Shown: in pieces, positions 58,886 through 64,000 of the stretch | Layout: every line of letters starts with the position of its first letter | Position numbering within the stretch: position 1 is the stretch's first letter | Origin: an uncultured Holdemania sp. | GTDB lineage: Bacteria > Bacillota_I > Bacilli_A > Erysipelotrichales > Erysipelotrichaceae | DNA: 64,000 nucleotides | Assembly: GCA_904395815.1 (NCBI GenBank) | Contig: CAJFOC010000008.1 | Coordinates: 19,649 to 83,648 of the forward strand | Direction: 5' to 3' | Position numbers and translations under genes: made by a program | Notes under the pieces: generated by a model | What the model saw: only the letters and a program-made list of their open reading frames with translations | The model's database searches: none | Told to the model about the DNA's origin: nothing

Positions 58886-59966
58886 CATCACCATGTACGA
58901 TTACATTCTGGAAGAAGAGGAAATCCTGATGCGTCTGCTGCAGCAGCGTGAAGCGCTGACCGCCGGATTCTGCGCGCTGCTGCAGGACAAAAAGCCTCAG
59001 GAAATCATCCTGTGCGGATCAGGCACTTCCTATCACGCCGCGCTGGCGGCCCGGCGGCTGATCGAAACGCTGACCGGGATCCGCACCCGGGCTGAACTGC
59101 CGTCCCTGTTTGTTCACGAACAGCAGATCTACTCGCCGCAATCGCTCATGATCGGCATTTCTCAGGGCGGCAACAGTCTGTCCACCGCACAGGCGCTCAG
59201 AAAAGCACGGCAGGCCGGCTGTCTAACTGCCGCGCTCAGTGAAAACCAGCAGGCATTGATTTTTACTCTCAGCGATCTGCATCTGTTGATGGAATGCGGC
59301 CCGGAGCTGAGCATAGCCAAAACCAAGGGCTATACCGTTTCCGTCTTGATTCTGTGGCTGCTTGGCATCGAAGGCGCACTGGCTATCGGCCGTATCGATC
59401 CCCATCAGCATCAGACGCTGATCCGCCGGCTGCACACCACGATCCACAACTTCAGCGCCATTATCCCCGCCGCTACCCGCTGGACGGACGCCATGACCGA
59501 TGAGCTGATCGAAGGCAGGCGCATTCTGGTGCTGGGTTACGGTCACAACTATGCCAACGTTCTGGAAGGCGCGCTGAAAATGCTGGAAACGATGCGCTTT
59601 GCCATCACCGGATACGATCTGGAAGAATTCTGCCACGGCATCTACAATTCCGTCCATCCGGATACGCGGCTGATCTATCTGGCCAGTCCGGACCCAGCGC
59701 TGCGCCGGCGGCTGCTGCAGATCCGTTCTGTCATCGCGGATACCACCTCGCATCAAAGCGTGATCGGAAGCGCCTTCGCCGGGTTTGATCCTGAACCGAA
59801 TGACTGCGTCCTGCCGCTGATTGACGATCCGGATTTCCATGTGCTGGAATACATTCTGCCTTTGCAGATCGTGGCCTCCCGGCTGCCTTACCGGTTGGGA
59901 ATCGATCCGTTTTACGCCGCCGATCCGCACTTTCACCAGCGCGCCGGCAGCAAACAAACCGGCTGA
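58875..59966 (+). CDS. SIS-domain sugar-phosphate isomerase/deaminase-like protein
   Basis: 363 residues with two SIS domains like the isomerase half of GlmS, AgaS or FrlB. The first has CGSGTSYHAALAARRL and SQGGNSLST; the second GYGHNYANVLEGALKMLETM with the conserved Glu and Lys. There is no glutaminase domain. Together with the NagA-like gene and PTS, a deaminase/isomerase step after import and deacetylation is likely. It overlaps the NagA-like gene by 11 bases. Confidence 0.9.
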   Translation: MNDNITMYDYILEEEEILMRLLQQREALTAGFCALLQDKKPQEIILCGSGTSYHAALAARRLIETLTGIRTRAELPSLFVHEQQIYSPQSLMIGISQGGNSLSTAQALRKARQAGCLTAALSENQQALIFTLSDLHLLMECGPELSIAKTKGYTVSVLILWLLGIEGALAIGRIDPHQHQTLIRRLHTTIHNFSAIIPAATRWTDAMTDELIEGRRILVLGYGHNYANVLEGALKMLETMRFAITGYDLEEFCHGIYNSVHPDTRLIYLASPDPALRRRLLQIRSVIADTTSHQSVIGSAFAGFDPEPNDCVLPLIDDPDFHVLEYILPLQIVASRLPYRLGIDPFYAADPHFHQRAGSKQTG

Positions 59967-60038
59967 AAATCCGGCCGATCCCTTTTCTTGCGGCAAAATA
60001 TGGTAAAATAGAACTGACCGAAATCAGGAAAGACAGGG

Positions 60039-60773
60039 ATGACCATGACCAAAAAACAGCTTCAGTATCAGAAAATCGAAGACACGATTATCAGTCAGAT
60101 CCGTAACGGCGAGCTGAAACAGGGAGACCGACTGCCCTCGGAAAACGAACTGTGCGAACAGTTCCATGTCAGCCGGATGACCGTCAACAAAGCGCTCACC
60201 CATCTTTTTGATCAGGAATACATCGAACGGATTCCCGGACGGGGAAGCTTTGTGCGCGGTCCGCGGATCGAACGGAAAATTCCGGAGATGCTGTCCTTTT
60301 CAGAAGAACATCGCCGGGCCGGCATTGAAACCCAAGCCCGCCTGCTGCATTACTCGGTGATCACTGCCAGAGAAAAACCGGAAATCCGCGATCATCTCCA
60401 TCTGAACGACGAGGATTTCATTCACTATTTCATCCGCCTGCGTACCGGAGACGGAAACCCGCTGGCCGTCAGCTACAATTACATCGCGGTCCGCAAGGTT
60501 CCCTTTCTCGACGTCAATTATCTCGAAAAGTCGCTCTATCAGTATCTGGAAGAAAAAATCGGACTGCAGCTGGCGTACAACGACACCACCATCCGTGTCG
60601 TCACCCCCAGCCGCGAGATCCGGGAATACCTGCAGCTCAGCGATCGTCATGATGTCGTGTTGAGCACCCACATCTCTTATCTCAGCGACAACACGCCGTT
60701 TGAATATACGGAAACCTACTACAATGCGGAAAAGTATTCCTTCCGCTACCAGTGCTACCGCCCGCAGAAATAA
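60039..60773 (+). CDS. GntR/HutC-family regulator
   Basis: 244 residues. Winged helix (GELKQGDRLPSENELCEQFHVSRMTVNKALTHLFDQEYIERIPGRGSFV) and a UTRA effector domain with LRTGDGNPLAVSYNYI and THISYLSDNTPFEYTETYY. Such regulators sense amino-sugar phosphates. It is the last gene of the NagA-like operon and probably controls both divergent operons. The start could be 60039 or the ATG two codons on; both have AGGAAAG or CAGGG before them. Confidence 0.93.
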   Translation: MTMTKKQLQYQKIEDTIISQIRNGELKQGDRLPSENELCEQFHVSRMTVNKALTHLFDQEYIERIPGRGSFVRGPRIERKIPEMLSFSEEHRRAGIETQARLLHYSVITAREKPEIRDHLHLNDEDFIHYFIRLRTGDGNPLAVSYNYIAVRKVPFLDVNYLEKSLYQYLEEKIGLQLAYNDTTIRVVTPSREIREYLQLSDRHDVVLSTHISYLSDNTPFEYTETYYNAEKYSFRYQCYRPQK

Positions 60774-60871
60774 GCTGCGGATCGCTTGTTCATCCTTGCG
60801 TTCCATGATATGATGAAGCCGTAACCATCCCGGAACAAACCGGGATTGTTCTTCTGTAAGGAGTGTTATCC

Positions 60872-61471
60872 ATGAATGACGAACGTTTTCCCGTTGCAGG
60901 AAAAGCGCTGCGGCTGATGCTGATCGGCCAGCTGACCGCTTTGTTTTCCTTCATTCCGCGGATCGGATCGATCCTGTCGCTGATCGGCGGGATTCTCATC
61001 CTGGTCGCGGCAATCCTGATCCGTAAGACTACCCCGCTTTACACCCGGGCCTTCCACTTTCTGATGACGATGCTGGCCTGTTCCATTGCGATCAACATCC
61101 TGACGCTGAGCGCTGCCTCCCAGGCTTCGGCCGATCAGACCGGCACAGCGGCGACGTTGTTGATGATCATCTACATGCTCAGTCTTGTCAGTTATGTCCT
61201 TTCCTTCATGCAGACGTATTACCTGTGCTTTGCGACCTCTTCGCTGCTGCGGGAAATCGACTGTGAAAAGGAAGCTGGCCGCGGAGAATGGGTCTGGAAG
61301 CTGACCGCAGCGGCCACCGTGCTGTTTCTGATCGCTTCCATGCTGGCCTTCGCTTCGATCGGCATCGCGGACATCGTCGGCATGATCGGCAATGTGATCT
61401 CGCTGATCGCCAACGTGCTGTATCTGATTTTTCTGTATCAGAGTTCCGCCCGTTTCCTGGCCCGCTCATAA
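60872..61471 (+). CDS. Hypothetical membrane protein
   Basis: 199 residues with five hydrophobic spans and no recognised family. The start is the ATG at 60872, after TAAGGAGTG; a GTG three codons earlier is inside that site. It has no partner gene in operon. A small GC hairpin (CCCGG, six bases, CCGGG at 60829-60844) lies between it and the GntR gene. Confidence 0.65.
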   Translation: MNDERFPVAGKALRLMLIGQLTALFSFIPRIGSILSLIGGILILVAAILIRKTTPLYTRAFHFLMTMLACSIAINILTLSAASQASADQTGTAATLLMIIYMLSLVSYVLSFMQTYYLCFATSSLLREIDCEKEAGRGEWVWKLTAAATVLFLIASMLAFASIGIADIVGMIGNVISLIANVLYLIFLYQSSARFLARS

Positions 61472-61476
61472 AACAC

Positions 61477-61515
61477 AAGATCCTGATGAGAACAACGTCA
61501 TCAGGATCTTTTTTT
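61477..61515. terminator. Terminator between convergent membrane genes
   Basis: AAGATCCTGATGA pairs perfectly with TCATCAGGATCTT; T run on plus and A-rich on the other side. Confidence 0.9.
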
Positions 61516-62708
61516 CATTTTTCTTCGGTATGATCGGCGCGGTAATAAAGATATCCTGTCAGCGACGCCGCGCCAAACAGCACGGATGCCGCCGCAAAGG
61601 GCAAGATGAAAGAAACATCATAAATCAGTCCCGCAAACAGCGAACCCGCCACATTGCCCAGACTTTTCAGCGCGTTGACCAGTCCCGTCACCATGCCGAT
61701 TTCCGTTTTGCCGCGGTGCTGGTAGGACAACGTCTGAATGATTGGCTGATAAATGGCGTTGACCGTATAAAACGCCAGATTCATTCCCAGAAACAACGGC
61801 AGCAGATCGGTGCTGATCAGCGCTCCGGCACTGCTCAGACAGCACAGCAGCAACACCACCGCCAGCGACAGCCGTACCCGTGTCCGCTCGACAATCCACA
61901 TGTTGATCGTAAAGTTGGCCGCCAGACCGATGATGCCGATGATCGCTTTCAGAATCCCGTTGTAAGCCGGGATGAAATTCATCTGATCTTTCAGATAGTA
62001 GTTGAACGCGTTGTCATAACAGGTACTGGCAAAACTGCTGAAGATCACAACCCCGGCAAACAGAATCATCGCCCCGCTCAGCAGATGACGGGCATTGAGA
62101 AACGATGACAGCGGGTTGATGTTGCGCAGCAGCGTCCCCCGTTCAATCTGCCGGGTTTCCGTCAGACTTTCTTCCAGCAAGGCCACCGTCGCCACGCCCA
62201 AACCGATCATGCCGATTCCCTGCACTGTAAACGCCAGAACAAACGACAGCGAGCCCAGCACCCCGCCCAGCAGATAACCGACCGCCAGCGACACCGACTG
62301 CACCGCAATCACCACGCTCATCGCCCGGCCTCGCTGCCTTGGGCTGCTCAGATCCGCCACATAGGCAATCGACGCGATGCTGGTACCGGAGGCAAAAAAA
62401 CCGGCCGCCGAACGGGAAATCAGCACCGTCGCTTCCGTAGTGCAGAAGCCAAGCGACAGCTGTGCCAGCCCATAACCGATACAGCTGATCAGAAAAACGT
62501 TCAGCCTTCCTTTCGCATCGCTGATCTCTCCCCAAAACGGAGAAGTCAGAAAGCTGAAAAAACACATGGCCGCATACGATGTCCCGAAGATTCTCGACGG
62601 CAGTCCCATCTCCGTAAACAACGTCGGCGTCACCGGATGATGAATGTTCATGAACACTCCTAAGGCTGCCGTCACCACCAGCATCCCCAACACGGATTTC
62701 TTCTTCAT
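61515..62708 (-). CDS. MFS transporter
   Basis: 397 residues, twelve spans. FLTSPFWGEISDAKGR is the loop 2-3 motif and SSPRQRGRAMSVVIAVQSVSLAVGYLLGGVLG is antiporter motif C. It is divergent from a MerR-type regulator across a promoter with a 19-base spacer, so it is probably a substrate-induced drug or metabolite exporter. GGAGGA precedes the ATG. Confidence 0.9.
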   Translation of the reverse strand: MKKKSVLGMLVVTAALGVFMNIHHPVTPTLFTEMGLPSRIFGTSYAAMCFFSFLTSPFWGEISDAKGRLNVFLISCIGYGLAQLSLGFCTTEATVLISRSAAGFFASGTSIASIAYVADLSSPRQRGRAMSVVIAVQSVSLAVGYLLGGVLGSLSFVLAFTVQGIGMIGLGVATVALLEESLTETRQIERGTLLRNINPLSSFLNARHLLSGAMILFAGVVIFSSFASTCYDNAFNYYLKDQMNFIPAYNGILKAIIGIIGLAANFTINMWIVERTRVRLSLAVVLLLCCLSSAGALISTDLLPLFLGMNLAFYTVNAIYQPIIQTLSYQHRGKTEIGMVTGLVNALKSLGNVAGSLFAGLIYDVSFILPFAAASVLFGAASLTGYLYYRADHTEEK

Positions 62709-62748
62709 TCTGTCCCTGTCCTCCTCTTGTCTTTTTTTCGAACATGAC

Positions 62749-62780
62749 TATAATACAAGTTAAAGTAAACTTGAAGTCAA
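62749..62780. promoter_or_regulatory. MerR-type divergent promoter with 19-base spacer
   Basis: Leftward: TTGACT (62780-62775), 19 bases, TATTAT (62755-62750). The spacer holds CAAGTT, six bases, AACTTG, a dyad. The same bases read rightward give TATAAT (62749-62754) for the merR gene. Long spacers with a central dyad are the hallmark of MerR-activated promoters. Confidence 0.85.
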
Positions 62781-62797
62781 GAGGGAGGAACTGTCCA

Positions 62798-63148
62798 TTG
62801 TATACGATCAAGGAAACCAGCTGCATGCTGAACATTCCGGCCAGTACGCTGCGTTATTATGAAGAACAGAAAATTCTGCCGCCGCTGAAGCGTTCCGCAG
62901 GCAATCAGCGGTTGTTTGACGATCACGACATCCTGCTGCTGAAAGTCGTTCAGTGTCTGAAAAAAACAAAAATGCCGATTGAGGAAATCCGGCATTTTAT
63001 CGATCTGTACCTTCAGGGTCCTGCCACGGTCGACAGGCGGCGGGCTTTGTTTCAGCAGCACCGTCAGCGCATTCTGCGGCAGATTGACGAACTGCAGCAG
63101 ACGCTGGTTGTTTTGGATCGCAAGATGGAAACGCTCAATCAGCGTTAG
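62798..63148 (+). CDS. MerR-family regulator
   Basis: 116 residues. MYTIKETSCMLNIPASTLRYYEEQKILPPLKRSAGNQRLFDDHDILLL is the MerR DNA-binding domain, followed by a coiled coil. No metal-binding cysteines at the C-terminus, so it is more like NmlR/AdhR or drug-sensing members. The start is TTG at 62798, ten bases after GGGAGG; the longer frame begins in the promoter. It overlaps the convergent TetR gene by four bases. Confidence 0.9.
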   Translation: MYTIKETSCMLNIPASTLRYYEEQKILPPLKRSAGNQRLFDDHDILLLKVVQCLKKTKMPIEEIRHFIDLYLQGPATVDRRRALFQQHRQRILRQIDELQQTLVVLDRKMETLNQR

Positions 63149-63762
63149 GATGTTCGGGCCGCTTTTGGCCCTTTTTCTTTGTCCGGCGACGGATCGTTAT
63201 CCCGCTTCAGCAGCACCGCCAGCGTTTTTTTCGCCAGAATGAGGTCTGTATTATCCTGCTTGATCCAGGAAGAAATCATCGAGCCGTGAATCAGCGCAAA
63301 GATCGCCTGCGCACGTACTTCCGCATCCTGAGGCTCATAACCATAACGCAGCAGGAAACAGGCATACTCCGCCTTCCAACGATTGTACAGCTGAGCGCAT
63401 TTCTGCTGGATCTGTTCATCCAGATACACGGATTCAATAGCGATCATCGTCATCGTCAGACTGTCAAAATACCGGTGCCCCCTCACCGAACTGGCCAGCT
63501 GATCCACCATCATGCAGAAAGCGTCATACGGTGTCGGCTGGCGGAAATACTCCGCAAAACCATGATCCGCCATGTGATGATAACAGTACTCCATCGTCTC
63601 CATCACCAGCTGTTTCTTTCCTTTTGGAAAATAGTAGTTAAAGCTCCCCTTGGGAATCCCGCAGCGCGCGCAAAGCTCGCTCAGACCTACCCCATAATAC
63701 CCCTTTTCGCTGAAGCATTTGATTGCTTCTCTGATCAAGATCTCCCTTTTATCCATATTCAT
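63145..63762 (-). CDS. TetR-family regulator
   Basis: 205 residues. N-terminal HTH: ILIREAIKCFSEKGYYGVGLSELCARCGIPKGSFNYYFPKGKKQLV. The C-terminal ligand domain and charged tail (DPSPDKEKGPKAA) are of usual length. Its target is unknown. Weak ribosome-binding site (GGAAAACAG); the start may be 63762 or 63756. Convergent with merR, overlapping by four bases. Confidence 0.9.
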   Translation of the reverse strand: MNMDKREILIREAIKCFSEKGYYGVGLSELCARCGIPKGSFNYYFPKGKKQLVMETMEYCYHHMADHGFAEYFRQPTPYDAFCMMVDQLASSVRGHRYFDSLTMTMIAIESVYLDEQIQQKCAQLYNRWKAEYACFLLRYGYEPQDAEVRAQAIFALIHGSMISSWIKQDNTDLILAKKTLAVLLKRDNDPSPDKEKGPKAARTS

Positions 63763-63830
63763 ATTATACTGTTTTCCTTTTTTCTGCGCAATGCGCTCTC
63801 ACCCGTCCCTTTATGTTGAAGCCGACAGGC

Positions 63831-63867
63831 AAAAAGAGCGGAAATTCTCTTCATGAATTTCCGCTCT
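63831..63867 (-). terminator. Terminator for a gene entering from the right edge
   Basis: Minus strand AGAGCGGAAATTC, seven bases, GAATTTCCGCTCT, then TTTTT. Confidence 0.85.
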
Positions 63868-63886
63868 CAGAGTGTTGACAAACTAC

Positions 63887-64000
63887 CTATTTTGAAAAAT
63901 GAAAAACTTTAATAAACTCAAAGTGGGAAATAAATATCAAAATATGGACAATTTTAGATATTAAATCCCTAAAACAGCTCTTTTTTAGGCTCTCTGTGGG
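63887..64000 (-). CDS. 3' end of an AT-rich gene running off the right edge (unidentified)
   Basis: The minus strand is open for 37 codons from the window end to TAG at 63889-63887. It ends in Ile/Phe/Lys/His-rich residues (HILIFISHFEFIKVFHFSK). A perfect terminator starts 20 bases beyond the stop, supporting a real gene end. The AT-rich composition suggests an acquired gene such as a transposase, but too little is visible to say. Confidence 0.4.
   Translation of the reverse strand, partial: PTESLKKSCFRDLISKIVHILIFISHFEFIKVFHFSK

Noticed and set aside
1..64000. CRISPR array, tRNA or rRNA genes
   Set aside because: No regularly spaced repeats, cloverleaf-type sequences or rRNA motifs were seen on either strand; the T-box and preQ1 leaders are the only RNA elements I could support.

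Overview
The window looks like the chromosome of a low- to mid-GC Firmicute, most likely a gut member of the Erysipelotrichia (Holdemania-like). That placement is an inference from gene content: a tmk-holB-ricT-rsmI operon, a T-box on metG, a preQ1 leader on queT, perR-rubrerythrin, mannose-type PTS genes, and a lipoprotein flavin reductase. It was not checked against any database. Most of the DNA is moderately GC-rich. Three patches are visibly AT-rich and look acquired: about 11.1-12.5 kb, about 41.6-43.5 kb, and the last 140 bases.

Layout. 0-10 kb: the 5' part of mutS, a DJ-1/PfpI protein, a PTS IIC-IIB-like protein without the phosphorylated cysteine, an acetyltransferase, rodA, and an XRE regulator divergent from a UvrA paralogue that lacks the UvrB-binding insert. 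10-16 kb: a LysR regulator, an AT-rich segment with a P-loop kinase between imperfect direct repeats, a secreted flavoprotein reductase, two small coiled-coil genes and a small HTH gene. 16-25 kb: nadK-sulfatase-NUDIX-DHFR-like operon, CYTH and HAD genes, mscL with a zinc ribbon, an aldo/keto reductase, and a marR-ftsH operon behind a perfect palindrome. 25-38 kb: a degraded ABC permease, a PAS-GGDEF-GAF protein, an S10 peptidase, metG with T-box, a MATE pump, a flavodiiron protein, a cold-shock gene with a structured leader, the perR-rubrerythrin operon, and a HEPN-like protein.

38-48 kb: rsmI-ricT-holB-tmk. Next comes an AT-rich insert with a 34-residue basic peptide gene, a small unknown gene and an MFS exporter. 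It is followed by acetolactate decarboxylase with a KdgT-type permease and a divergent PucR-type regulator, then queT under a preQ1-I riboswitch. 48-54 kb: two membrane genes, then a MoxR-DUF58-DUF4129 operon and a small possibly CpeT-like gene. 54-64 kb: a NUDIX and a HAD gene. Then an amino-sugar locus: PTS IIC, PTS IID and a ChbG deacetylase divergent from a NagA-like protein, a SIS protein and a GntR regulator. The window ends with a MerR/MFS divergon, a TetR gene, and the tail of an AT-rich gene at the right edge.

No rRNA, tRNA or CRISPR array was found. Sites most worth following up: the peptide-exporter insert, the NagA-like protein with two metal ligands replaced, the palindrome-controlled MarR-FtsH pair, the HEPN-like protein, and the acetolactate decarboxylase/KdgT/PucR unit with paired upstream repeats.
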